From WJLY01 sp964399265 (GTDB lineage Bacteria; Joyebacterota; Joyebacteria; Joyebacterales; Joyebacteraceae): 64,000 nucleotides of DNA. Positions 1-7,736 of this stretch are shown here, one piece after another (within the stretch, counting starts at the first letter, position 1; every line of letters begins with the position of its first letter). The notes under the pieces are model-generated. The model was given only the letters and a program-made list of their open reading frames with translations. It searched no databases and had not been told where the DNA came from. A program made the translations under genes and the position numbers. Location of the stretch: assembly GCA_964399265.1 (NCBI GenBank), contig CAYNQF010000003.1, positions 1 through 64,000 of the forward strand, given 5' to 3'.

Positions 1-132
1 ATCATCGACCCGTGCTACAGCTGCACGGAGCGCATGGCGGTGCTCGGGCCCGACGGCAAGCCGGCGATGACCGGCAAGGACCTGATCGCGCTCTCGCACG
101 CCAAGACCGAAGAGCTCAAGAGGAACTCCTAG
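1..132 (+). CDS. [NiFe]-hydrogenase group 4 large subunit, C-terminus (partial)
   Basis: Only the last 43 codons are in the window; the gene enters from the left edge in frame 1 and stops at TAG 130-132. The fragment opens with the DPCxxCxxR motif (D3, P4, C5, C8, R11) that supplies two Ni ligands of the catalytic centre in energy-converting hydrogenase large subunits (HycE/MbhL type). Complex I NuoD lacks these cysteines, so a true hydrogenase is favoured. After the Glu-Arg comes a 32-residue tail starting at Met12. E. coli HycE carries a tail of the same length, removed by HycI after Ni insertion. The next gene starts 18 bp downstream, so this is the 5'-most visible gene of the hydrogenase/antiporter operon. 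Confidence 0.85.
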   Translation: MIDPCYSCTERMAVLGPDGKPAMTGKDLIALSHAKTEELKRNS

Positions 133-150
133 TCCCCGGGGGTAGAGAGA

Positions 151-2046
151 ATGCCACAGCTGCTCGTACCGATCGTCGTACCGGCCCTAGCGGGGGTGCT
201 CTGCCTTCTCGTACCTAGAAGAGTGAGAGGCGTCAGGGAGGCGCTGAGCCTCATCGCCCTCGTCTGGACGTTCGTGGCCACGCTCCAGCTGTTCGGACAC
301 TGGCCGATATCGTACGTGAAGGACTGGGTGTCGCTGGGCGGGCTTTCGATCCAGTTCGACCTGCTGCTGACGCAGTTCAGCGCGTTCATCATCCTGTTCA
401 TCGCGCTGTTCGGCCTCGGCGTGGGCCTCTACTCGATCTCCTGGCTCACGCGGGAGTACGACGGCAGGCGCTACTACGCGTTCCTGCTGTGGACGGTCGC
501 GGCGAGCATCGGGGCCGCGCTCGCGAACAGCCTCCTCATCCTGCTCATCTTCTGGGAGGCACTGACCGCCATCCTCTTCGTGTACGTGAACATCGGCAGG
601 AAGAAGATGCAGGCGGCCGAAGGCGCCGCCAAGAGCTTCGTCATGCTCGGTCTCTCGGACGCCGCCCTCTTCATCGCGATCGCAATGATCTGGGCCCGCT
701 TCGGGACCGTCTCGATGGACAAGCTCTCCATCTTTGTCGGCGACGGGATGACGACCACCATCTACATCCTCATGATGATCGGCGCCATCACCAAGGCCGG
801 GGCCATGCCGTTCCACACGTGGATCCCAGCCGCGGCAAAGGGAGCGCCGACGCCCGTCATGGCCCTTCTGCCTGCCGCGATCGACAAGCTCCTCGGCATC
901 TATCTTCTGGCCCGGATCAGCCTCGACATCTTCAGCGTCGGCTACGGCATGATGCTGCTGCTCATGATCATCGGCGCCGTGACGATCGTCGGCGCGGTCC
1001 TGATGGCGCTCATCCAGCACGATCTCAAGGTGCTCCTCTCGTACCACGCGGTGAGCCAGGTCGGGTACATGATCCTCGGCATCGGGACTGGCGTGCCCAT
1101 CGGCATAGCGGGCGGGCTCTTCCACATGCTAAACAACGCCATTTACAAGGCGGGGCTCTTCCTGTCGGCGGGCTCGGTCGAGAAGGAGACCGGAACGACC
1201 GAGATCAAGGAGCTGGGCGGCCTTGCGCGCGCGATGCCGGTCACGTTCGTGGTCACGGCCATCTTCGCGGTCGCCATTTCCGGCGTACCGCCGTTCAACG
1301 GGTTCGTCTCGAAGTGGATGGTCTACTCCGGGCTCGTCGAACTCGGCTCCCGCGGCGTCTCGTCCTACTGGATCTTCCTCGTGGCCGCGCTCTTCGGCAG
1401 CGCGCTGACGCTGGCGTCGTTCGTCAAGGTGCTCTACTCCGGCTTCCTCGGACAGCGCCCGAGCAAGTTCAGCCATGTCCACGAGGCGCCCTGGGCGATG
1501 CAGGTACCGATGATCGTCCTCGCGATCCTCTGTATCGGCTTCGGCGTCTGGGCGAAGTTCCCGATCGACAGGTTCATCAATCCGATAGTGCACGGCGCGA
1601 TCGGCGTCAGCGCGACCGGCAACCTCGACCTCGGGTCCGTGGGCTTCTGGGATCCGGGCATCGCCACGACGCTCATCATCGTCGGGCTCGTGTTCGGGTT
1701 CCTCATCTTCCTCGTCGGGAAGATGGCCAAGTTCAGGACCGGCCATGTGTTCATCGGCGGCACGCGTCCGCCGGCGAGTCTCGACGCCATGCACGTCTCC
1801 GGCACAGGGTTCTACAACACGATCCGCGAGATCAAGGGGCTCTCGGGCCTCTTCGCGAACGCGGAGCAGCGGATATTCGACGTGTACGAGATGGGAGGGA
1901 GGCTCGGAGGCGGCATCGTGAACGGTCTCAAGATGCTGCACAACGGCGTGCTCTCCACGTATCTGGCGTGGACGGTCATAGGCCTGGGCGCCGTGGTGTT
2001 CGCGCTCCTGAGCACCCTGCTCCGACATCTGGTCAATCTGCAGTAA
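151..2046 (+). CDS. NuoL/MrpA-like proton (cation) antiporter subunit of the membrane hydrogenase complex
   Basis: A 631-residue polytopic membrane protein of the Proton_antipo_M family (NuoL/HyfB/MrpA-like). The central signature F-H-T-W-I-P near residues 221-226, followed by the K-G-A-P-T-P-V segment, is the conserved TM7-TM8 region carrying a channel lysine and histidine. Many hydrophobic helices cover nearly the whole length. It is shorter than a classical fused MrpA (about 800 residues); the MrpB-like portions are the separate downstream genes, as in Mbh-type clusters. The ATG at 151 has a purine-rich site just upstream (GGTAGAGAG). Inferred role: the ion-translocating membrane arm coupled to H2 evolution or uptake. 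Whether it moves H+ or Na+ cannot be told from sequence. Confidence 0.85.
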   Translation: MPQLLVPIVVPALAGVLCLLVPRRVRGVREALSLIALVWTFVATLQLFGHWPISYVKDWVSLGGLSIQFDLLLTQFSAFIILFIALFGLGVGLYSISWLTREYDGRRYYAFLLWTVAASIGAALANSLLILLIFWEALTAILFVYVNIGRKKMQAAEGAAKSFVMLGLSDAALFIAIAMIWARFGTVSMDKLSIFVGDGMTTTIYILMMIGAITKAGAMPFHTWIPAAAKGAPTPVMALLPAAIDKLLGIYLLARISLDIFSVGYGMMLLLMIIGAVTIVGAVLMALIQHDLKVLLSYHAVSQVGYMILGIGTGVPIGIAGGLFHMLNNAIYKAGLFLSAGSVEKETGTTEIKELGGLARAMPVTFVVTAIFAVAISGVPPFNGFVSKWMVYSGLVELGSRGVSSYWIFLVAALFGSALTLASFVKVLYSGFLGQRPSKFSHVHEAPWAMQVPMIVLAILCIGFGVWAKFPIDRFINPIVHGAIGVSATGNLDLGSVGFWDPGIATTLIIVGLVFGFLIFLVGKMAKFRTGHVFIGGTRPPASLDAMHVSGTGFYNTIREIKGLSGLFANAEQRIFDVYEMGGRLGGGIVNGLKMLHNGVLSTYLAWTVIGLGAVVFALLSTLLRHLVNLQ

Positions 2047-2109
2047 GGAAGACGGTTCTTCTGGAGCGGCACTTCTATCGATAGATGGGCGAGAGGCGGG
2101 AGACGCTAG

Positions 2110-2402
2110 ATGGAAAACATCACTCCTCAGCTTTACACACTCCTGATCTTCATGGTGATCGGCTCGATCGTCGCCATCGAGACCAGGAACCTCCTGTCGG
2201 CGGTGATCTCGGTTAGCGCCGTCGGGTTCGCCTTGTCCGTCGCGTTCCTGTTCCTGGGGGCGCCGGACATCGCGATCACCCAGCTCGTCGTGGAGATTCT
2301 GGTTCTGATCATCCTGATCAGGGGAACCATCCTCCTCGACAACACGGCGGTCGAGCTTCATCGCGACACGCTGGCGGTCATCGTCTCACTGATCTTCTTC
2401 GG
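2110..2402 (+). CDS. MbhD-like DUF4040 antiporter subunit, cut by the assembly gap
   Basis: The first 97 codons are visible before the N run. They encode three hydrophobic helices and the block G-A-P-D-I-A-I-T-Q-L-V-V-E (about residues 57-69), which marks the DUF4040/MbhD family, the C-terminal part of MrpA that is a separate small subunit in Mbh hydrogenases. The conserved glutamate lies in a TM helix. A GGGAG-type site precedes ATG 2110. The frame can be read through the Ns, but the sequence after the gap in that frame is a shadow of mnhB, so the real 3' end is lost. An MbhE-like subunit could also be missing here. Confidence 0.75.
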
Positions 2403-2502
2403 NNNNNNNNNNNNNNNNNNNNNNNNNNNNNNNNNNNNNNNNNNNNNNNNNNNNNNNNNNNNNNNNNNNNNNNNNNNNNNNNNNNNNNNNNNNNNNNNNN
2501 NN
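2403..2502. other. Assembly gap of exactly 100 N
   Basis: Positions 2403-2502 are all N. A gap of exactly 100 is a common scaffolding placeholder, so its true length is probably unknown. It removes the end of the DUF4040 subunit gene and possibly one more small antiporter subunit. Confidence 0.99.
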
Positions 2503-2506
2503 CGGC

Positions 2507-2962
2507 ATGAAGGGACTCACGCTGATCGTCAAGACCATCACCGACTTCGTCGTCGCCTTCATCGTCGTGTTCGGCGCGTACATCACGCTGTACGGCCACC
2601 TGACGCCGGGCGGCGGTTTCGCGGGAGGCGTCATCATCGCCTGCGCGTTCATCCTCCTTCTGATCGCGCAGGGCAAGGAGGTAGCGTTCTCCCGACTCGG
2701 AGAGACGCCGGCGCACGTGCTGGACTCCGCGGGCGCCCTCGCGTTCCTTACCATAGGGTGGCTGGGTGTGACGGGCGGCTACTTCTTCATGAACATCTTC
2801 GGGAGGGGAGAGGTGTTCCGGCTCCTGAGTGCGGGCATGATCCTCCCGATCAACATCGCCATCGCGTTCAAGGTCGGCACGTCGCTCTTCCTTGTCTTCT
2901 CGGCGCTCGCCATCTTCCGCAGGCGTTCCTTCAGGTCCATGATCGAGGATGAGCTATCATGA
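2507..2962 (+). CDS. mnhB: Mrp/Mnh antiporter subunit B
   Basis: 151 residues matching the MnhB family (PF04039 type): N-terminal helix, the hallmark Y-x-x-L-T-P-G-G-G-F-x-G-G-V block around residues 28-43, then two further helices. It lies just after the N gap; ATG 2507 is 4 bases beyond the last N, so its upstream RBS is mostly hidden and a longer N-terminus inside the gap cannot be excluded. Its stop overlaps the start of mnhC by 4 bases (ATGA), showing translational coupling. In the cluster it forms part of the antiporter module beside the hydrogenase. Confidence 0.9.
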   Translation: MKGLTLIVKTITDFVVAFIVVFGAYITLYGHLTPGGGFAGGVIIACAFILLLIAQGKEVAFSRLGETPAHVLDSAGALAFLTIGWLGVTGGYFFMNIFGRGEVFRLLSAGMILPINIAIAFKVGTSLFLVFSALAIFRRRSFRSMIEDELS

Positions 2963-3306
2963 CGGTATATTTCCTGTGCGTGGTTCTGCTCACGATGGGG
3001 CTCTACTGCCTCGTAGCGAAGAAGAACATCGTCAAGAAGATCATCGGTGTGGTGATCATGGATTACGCCGTGAACCTCTACCTGATCATCATCGGGTACA
3101 AGCACAACGGCGTAGCGCCCATCGTTGAGCGGGGGATGAACGAGACGACGCTGCAGCGGTTCGTCGATCCGCTGCCTCAGGCGCTCGTCCTGACGTCGAT
3201 CGTCATCGGATTGGGAGTGCTCGCGCTCATGGTGTCCATGTGCATCAGGCTCTACGAGAAGCATGGGACCTTCGACATGTCACAGATCAGCAAGCTGAGG
3301 GGATAG
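2959..3306 (+). CDS. mnhC: Mrp/Mnh antiporter subunit C (NuoK-like)
   Basis: 115 residues with three predicted TM helices, the size and layout of MnhC/NuoK. The segment K-K-N-I-V-K-K-I-I-G (residues about 22-31) followed by an N-L-Y-L-I helix is typical of the family; mnhC normally helps assemble the antiporter with the D subunit. The start overlaps mnhB by ATGA and the stop is 3 bases before mnhD. Confidence 0.9.
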   Translation: MTVYFLCVVLLTMGLYCLVAKKNIVKKIIGVVIMDYAVNLYLIIIGYKHNGVAPIVERGMNETTLQRFVDPLPQALVLTSIVIGLGVLALMVSMCIRLYEKHGTFDMSQISKLRG

Positions 3307-3309
3307 CCG

Positions 3310-4854
3310 ATGAACCTTGTCCCGCTGTACGTAGCGATCCCGCTCGGTGCCGCCTTCCTCATCCCGATGATCGGGTTGTGGTGGAAGAAGAGCGGCGAGG
3401 TCTTCGCGACCTTGACCACGGCCGTGCTGGCTGTGATGGCACTGATGGCGATAGGCGCTCCGGCCGTGGTGCTCTACATGGGGAAGTGGGTGGCGCCGAT
3501 CGGCATCGCGGTGGTGCAGGACGGTCTGTCCATACTGCTTCTCGTGGCCGTCAACGTCATCGGCTTCCTGTGCATCATCTTCTCGCTCAAGTACATGAAG
3601 GAATACACGGGGCTCAACAAGTACTACACGCTCTTCATGTTGATGGTGGCGGGTATGAACGGCGTCGTCATATCGGGCGACCTCTTCAACCTGTTCGTCT
3701 TCCTTGAGGTAGCGTCTATCGCCTCGTATGCGCTCGTGGCGTTCGGTGTGGAGGCGGACGAGCTCGAGGCCGGCTTCAAGTATCTCATCCTGGGCAGCGT
3801 CGCCTCGGTCATGATCCTCTTCGCTATCGGCACCGTCTACGCGGTGACCGGATCGCTCAATATGGCCGACGTGGCGCGGGAGATCAGCACGAAGTGGTCC
3901 GGTCCGGAGATGAACCCCGCGCTCCTTCTCGCGGCGGCGCTCTTCCTGATGGGATTTTCGCTCAAGGCCGCTATGGTACCGTTCCACGCCTGGCTGCCCG
4001 ACGCGCACCCGTCTGCGCCCGCGCCCATCTCCGCGATGCTCTCCGGCGTGGTCATCAAGAGCCTCGGCGTCTACGCGATGTGTCGCGTCTTCTTCAACGT
4101 GTTCGGGTTCACCCCGACGCAGCCGGCGTCGGTCATCATAGCCAACGCGATGATCGCGTTCTCGGTCCTCTCCATCGTCCTGGGCGGCCTGATGGCCGTC
4201 GGGCAGTGGGACTTCAAGCGGCTGCTCGCGTACAGCTCGATCGGCCAGATCGGCTACGTCACTCTCGGGCTCGGCGTGGGCGCCAGGATCCTGGCCACCG
4301 GAGGCCCGAGGGCGCTCGCGGCGCTGGCGATCTTCGGCGGCCTGTTCCATCTCATCAACCATGCATCGTTCAAGTCGCTTCTCTTCCTGTCGTCCGGAGC
4401 GATACAGCACGCCACCGGAACCAGGGACTTGAAGCTCCTGGGCGGCCTGCGCGAGCGCATGCCCATCACCGCGGCGACGACCAACCTGGCCGCACTGTCG
4501 ATCGCGGGCGTGCCTCCGTTCAGCGGGTTCTGGAGCAAGCTTCTGATCATCGTGGCGGTCGTCAAGGCGGGCCACTTCGCGATAGGCGGAGTCGCCATCG
4601 CGATGGCGTTCGTCACGCTCGTGTACTACGTGAAGGTCCAGAGGCGGATCATCTTCGGGGAAGTCGGCAAGAGCGTCGAGAATGCCCACGAGGTCTCGCC
4701 GGTGATGTACATTCCTCTCATTCTGCTGGCGATCGTCTGCGTAGGCTTCGGCATACTGGCCGTGACGCAGCCCGCGGTCGGCGAGCGCATGCTCGGCCCG
4801 GCCCGTGATGCTCTTCTGAACAGCGCTGAGTACGTGAAGTTGGTCCTCGGCTAG
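3310..4854 (+). CDS. mnhD: Mrp/Mnh antiporter subunit D (NuoM/N-like)
   Basis: 514 residues of the Proton_antipo_M family, with hydrophobic helices throughout. Landmarks are the N-L-F-V-F-L-E-V motif (the TM5 glutamate) and F-H-A-W-L-P-D-A-H-P around residues 225-234, the standard MnhD/MbhH signature. It is the second NuoL/M/N-type channel in the operon, beside the 631-residue NuoL-like protein. ATG 3310 sits 3 bases after the mnhC stop. Inferred role: cation/proton exchange in the membrane arm. Confidence 0.9.
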   Translation: MNLVPLYVAIPLGAAFLIPMIGLWWKKSGEVFATLTTAVLAVMALMAIGAPAVVLYMGKWVAPIGIAVVQDGLSILLLVAVNVIGFLCIIFSLKYMKEYTGLNKYYTLFMLMVAGMNGVVISGDLFNLFVFLEVASIASYALVAFGVEADELEAGFKYLILGSVASVMILFAIGTVYAVTGSLNMADVAREISTKWSGPEMNPALLLAAALFLMGFSLKAAMVPFHAWLPDAHPSAPAPISAMLSGVVIKSLGVYAMCRVFFNVFGFTPTQPASVIIANAMIAFSVLSIVLGGLMAVGQWDFKRLLAYSSIGQIGYVTLGLGVGARILATGGPRALAALAIFGGLFHLINHASFKSLLFLSSGAIQHATGTRDLKLLGGLRERMPITAATTNLAALSIAGVPPFSGFWSKLLIIVAVVKAGHFAIGGVAIAMAFVTLVYYVKVQRRIIFGEVGKSVENAHEVSPVMYIPLILLAIVCVGFGILAVTQPAVGERMLGPARDALLNSAEYVKLVLG

Positions 4855-4871
4855 AGGGGGTGGAGAGCCCG

Positions 4872-5375
4872 ATGGAACGATTGAAACGACGACTTCTCGA
4901 TCTGATCATCATCTTCGCCCTGTGGATGCTCCTCACGTGGTCGCTCGACGTGCAGGGAGTCATCGCCGGGGCCATACTGGCGGTTCTCTTCGCGTTCCTT
5001 CTGTCGGGGCTTCTGCCCAAGCGCGTCGAGAGACTCTTCAGTCCGGTGCGGTGGTTCTGGGCACTGATGCATATGATCTCGCTTTCGTTCTGGATCATCC
5101 TGGCGAACTTCGACGTTCTCTACCGGGTGGTCCACCCGAACATGCCGATCAGGCCGGGCATAGTGAAGATCAAGACGACCTTGAAGACCGACGAGGCCAA
5201 GACGTTCCTTGCCAACTCCATCACGTTGACGCCGGGCACGCTCACGGTCGACATCATCGACGACTGGCTCTACGTGCACTGGATCAACGTGCACGAGAGC
5301 CTCGAAGACACTGAGGCCATGACCCGGGATATCGCTGGCCGTTTCGAGGTCACCTTGAGGAGGGTTTTCGACTGA
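4872..5375 (+). CDS. mnhE: Mrp/Mnh antiporter subunit E
   Basis: About 167 residues with two N-terminal TM helices followed by a soluble C-terminal domain (T-L-T-P-G-T-L-T-V-D then the LYVHW-type strand), the MnhE pattern. I chose ATG 4872 because GGAGAG lies just upstream; an in-frame GTG at 4860 would add four residues. The stop overlaps the mnhF start by one base (TGATG). MnhE is needed for antiporter assembly in Mrp systems and matches MbhA in Mbh hydrogenases. Confidence 0.88.
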   Translation: MERLKRRLLDLIIIFALWMLLTWSLDVQGVIAGAILAVLFAFLLSGLLPKRVERLFSPVRWFWALMHMISLSFWIILANFDVLYRVVHPNMPIRPGIVKIKTTLKTDEAKTFLANSITLTPGTLTVDIIDDWLYVHWINVHESLEDTEAMTRDIAGRFEVTLRRVFD

Positions 5376-5629
5376 TGCAGACGTTCCTCATGCTCCTGAT
5401 CATTGGGACATTCATCTGCCTCTTTCGGGTGGCCAGGGGACCTACGGCTCCCGACAGGGCGGTCGCGATCGACACTATCGGTGTGATGGTGGTCGGGATA
5501 TGCGGCGTGTTCGGGGTCATTACAGGCAGGGACTACTACCTGAACGTGGCGATCGCGTGGGCGCTCCTGTCCTTCATCGGTACGCTGGCGCTTGCGAAGT
5601 ACCTGGAGGGGAGGGGATTCGATGAATAA
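5375..5629 (+). CDS. mnhF: Mrp/Mnh antiporter subunit F
   Basis: 84 residues, three hydrophobic helices, with the R-x-x-x-G-P-T-x-P-D-R-A-V-A-x-D motif around residues 17-32 that defines MnhF/MrpF. Start and stop both overlap neighbours (TGATG with mnhE; 8 bases with mnhG), indicating coupled translation. It belongs to the antiporter part of the hydrogenase operon. Confidence 0.9.
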   Translation: MQTFLMLLIIGTFICLFRVARGPTAPDRAVAIDTIGVMVVGICGVFGVITGRDYYLNVAIAWALLSFIGTLALAKYLEGRGFDE

Positions 5630-5957
5630 CGGCGGAGTGGCACCATACATCCTGATATCGATCGGCGTGATGTTCGACATCGTCGGGGCCATCGGCCTCA
5701 TCCGCCTGCCGGACGTGTACAACAGACTGCAGGCCGCAACGAAGTGCGTCACGCTGGGGACGTGCCTGATCCTGGTCGGCGTCCTCGTCTACAGCGGATG
5801 GACGGCGATGGGCGTCAAGGCGCTCCTGGCGGCGATCTTCGTGCTGTGGACCTCGCCGACGGGCAGCCACGCGCTGGCCAGAGGCGCGCACATCGCGGGC
5901 GTGCCGCTCTGGCGCGGCAGCGTCATCGACAAGTACAGGGAGGACACGGGGCACTAG
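5622..5957 (+). CDS. mnhG: Mrp/Mnh antiporter subunit G
   Basis: 111 residues with three TM helices and the G-x-x-R-L-P-D-V-Y-N-R-L-Q-A block near residues 25-39, typical of MnhG/MrpG (PhaG). I chose ATG 5622 because a long GGAGGGGAGGGG site lies at 5605-5616; the frame stays open further upstream but would intrude into mnhF. It completes the B-C-D-E-F-G set. Confidence 0.9.
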   Translation: MNNGGVAPYILISIGVMFDIVGAIGLIRLPDVYNRLQAATKCVTLGTCLILVGVLVYSGWTAMGVKALLAAIFVLWTSPTGSHALARGAHIAGVPLWRGSVIDKYREDTGH

Positions 5958-6023
5958 GGGGACCGCGCGTTCCGACTGGCGTCGCGTTTCGCGGCTCAGA
6001 ATTCCCCGGGGAGACTATCCGAG

Positions 6024-6629
6024 ATGAAGAAACCCAAGCTTCGGGAGCTCAAGGAAGCACTCACCGCCGTTGTGAAGGGGCCGTACACGAGTACGTTCCC
6101 GTTCACGCCGCTGGAGCCTGCTGAGGCTTTCCGCGGCCAGCCGCTCTACCACGAGGATGAGTGCATCGGCTGCGGCGCGTGCGCGGAGGTGTGTCCGGCG
6201 AGGACGATCGACGTGATAGACGAGGGGGACACCCGGACGCTCATCCACCATTTCGACAACTGCATCTACTGCGGGCAGTGCGAGGCGATGTGCACCACCA
6301 AGAAGGGCATACAGCTGTCGCACAACTTCGCGCTCGCGGTATTCGACCGCGCACAGGCGGTCACATCCGTCGAAAAGGAACTGGTGCGGTGCGAACACTG
6401 TGGCGACGTGATAACGACCCGCGAGCACCTCGAGTGGATCGCCCGCAAGGTCGGATCGCTTGCGGTGGCAAACCCGACGCTTCTCGTCGCTCTGCATCAG
6501 CGTTTCGGCGCGACGCAGGACCCGACGGCCAGGCCCGAGGACAAGCGCGTCGGCCGCGGTGACTCCTACATGATCATGTGCCCCGCGTGCAGGCGCGAGA
6601 TATACCTCACTGAGGACTGGCTGGGGTAG
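6024..6629 (+). CDS. HycF/MbhN-like 2x[4Fe-4S] ferredoxin subunit with C-terminal CxxC pairs
   Basis: 201 residues. Two ferredoxin motifs, CxxCxxCxxxCP from C47 and CxxCxxC from C80, bind the electron-relay clusters that link the external donor to the hydrogenase small subunit (NuoI/HycF/MbhN role). Two more cysteine pairs follow, C-E-H-C at 123-126 and C-P-A-C at 186-189, which could form a zinc ribbon; similar extra cysteines occur in HycF-like proteins. GGGGAG precedes the ATG. The 66-base gap after mnhG is the largest between intact genes of the operon, and the gene is followed by a strong terminator, so it is the last gene. Confidence 0.85.
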   Translation: MKKPKLRELKEALTAVVKGPYTSTFPFTPLEPAEAFRGQPLYHEDECIGCGACAEVCPARTIDVIDEGDTRTLIHHFDNCIYCGQCEAMCTTKKGIQLSHNFALAVFDRAQAVTSVEKELVRCEHCGDVITTREHLEWIARKVGSLAVANPTLLVALHQRFGATQDPTARPEDKRVGRGDSYMIMCPACRREIYLTEDWLG

Positions 6630-6686
6630 GCGCGACGGCCGCGGTCGCCGCGGGCGCGATGCGGCCACAGGGTGAGGCGGATGCGA

Positions 6687-6720
6687 AGCGGGGGTGGGAG
6701 AGATCCCACCCCCGCTTTCT
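6687..6720 (+). terminator. Rho-independent terminator of the hydrogenase operon
   Basis: A perfect 13-bp G/C-rich stem (6687-6699 with 6704-6716), GAGA loop and a short T-rich run (TTTCT). It lies 58 bases past the ferredoxin stop and before the convergent nucleoside hydrolase gene, so it may work in both directions. Confidence 0.85.
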
Positions 6721-6764
6721 GTCGTGGCTTGGTGGTGCGGTCGGGGTCCCCCTGGGCGGCCCGT

Positions 6765-7736
6765 TCACCCGAACAGCGGCGCCAACACACGCGTGTGGAT
6801 GAGCCCGCGCACGGCCACCTTGTCCACGTTGACTGCCACCTTGACTGGGGGCCTTCCGTCGTCGGCCTCCACTGAGCGTCCACGATCGGGGCCTTCCGTG
6901 ATCACGCGAACGGGCACTTCGCGCGTGCCCACGAGCCCGGGAGCCAGGGCGGCGCTCATTGCGACCGGGTCGTGCATGTATCCGGCGTCCAGACCCGACT
7001 CGGCGAACTGGTAGCGCACGTAGTGGTCGATGGCGCGGGCGATCACCGGCGCCAGGGTCTTGAGCGCGGAAGGGCCCGCGGCCCGGAGTGACGACCTCCA
7101 GCTGGGGAGCGCCCGCAGCTCCTCACGCCTCACCATCACGCCGGTCGTGACGTCGAGCGGAACGACGGTCACATCGAGTCCGGCACCCAGAATGATGTCG
7201 GCCGCGCGCGGGTCCACGTAGAAATTGAACTCGGCGACGGGCCCCGTATTCCCTGGAACCTCGAACGCTCCCCCCATGACGACGATGCGGCGGAACGCCG
7301 AGAGCGCGTCCGGGTTCGCTCTGTGTGCGAGTGCCAGGTTCGTGAGCGGTCCGGTGGCCACGAGAGTGATCTCGCCGGCATGCTCGGCCGCCACACGGGC
7401 CAGGAACTCGTGGGCCGGTTCCCCGACCTTCGTGGTCGCCGGCGACGGAAGCGTCTCTCTTGCCCCTCCCAGTCCGTCGTCTCCGTGAACCTCGGGGGCG
7501 GTCGTCAGCGCTTCTTCGAGCGGCGATGTGGCGCCCTCCGCGACGGGAGGCGGTTCCTCTCCCCAGAGGGATTCCGCCAGCAGGAGCGAGTTGCGCGTGC
7601 ACTCACCGACCTCCGCGTTTCCCGCCACCGTGGTGATCGCCACCACGGACAGCTCCGGCGAGTTCGATGCGAGCGCTATGGCGAGGGCGTCGTCGACCCC
7701 GGTGTCTGCGTCAATGAGTATGCGGGAAGCCGTCAT
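6765..7736 (-). CDS. Inosine-uridine preferring nucleoside hydrolase family protein
   Basis: 323 residues. The N-terminal D-A-D-T-G-V-D-D (D9, D11, D15, D16) is the calcium and ribose-binding DxDxGxDD signature of nucleoside N-ribohydrolases, which cleave nucleosides to base plus ribose. A V-M-G-G-A-F segment and an E-F-N-F-Y-V-D-P block provide the other expected active-site parts, and a His near the C-terminal third (H-D-P) is the usual ligand. I chose ATG 7736, which overlaps the epimerase stop as ATGA; an in-frame GTG at 7754 would add six residues. Substrate specificity cannot be told. It is probably cytoplasmic, with no signal peptide. Confidence 0.9.
   Translation of the reverse strand: MTASRILIDADTGVDDALAIALASNSPELSVVAITTVAGNAEVGECTRNSLLLAESLWGEEPPPVAEGATSPLEEALTTAPEVHGDDGLGGARETLPSPATTKVGEPAHEFLARVAAEHAGEITLVATGPLTNLALAHRANPDALSAFRRIVVMGGAFEVPGNTGPVAEFNFYVDPRAADIILGAGLDVTVVPLDVTTGVMVRREELRALPSWRSSLRAAGPSALKTLAPVIARAIDHYVRYQFAESGLDAGYMHDPVAMSAALAPGLVGTREVPVRVITEGPDRGRSVEADDGRPPVKVAVNVDKVAVRGLIHTRVLAPLFG

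Noticed and set aside
1..132. Complex I NuoD or Mbs/Mbx-type large subunit
   Set aside because: The intact DPCxxC and the cleavable tail point to a nickel-containing hydrogenase.
187..1125. Long open frame on the minus strand opposite the NuoL-like gene (also 3280-4689, 12060-13322, 25614-27491)
   Set aside because: High-GC shadows: they are rich in Arg, Asp and His, have no RBS or family motif, and lie fully opposite well-supported genes.
2110..2952. A single 280-codon gene across the N gap
   Set aside because: After the Ns the frame is +1 to mnhB and gives an Arg/His-rich product. The visible mnhB frame is clearly real.
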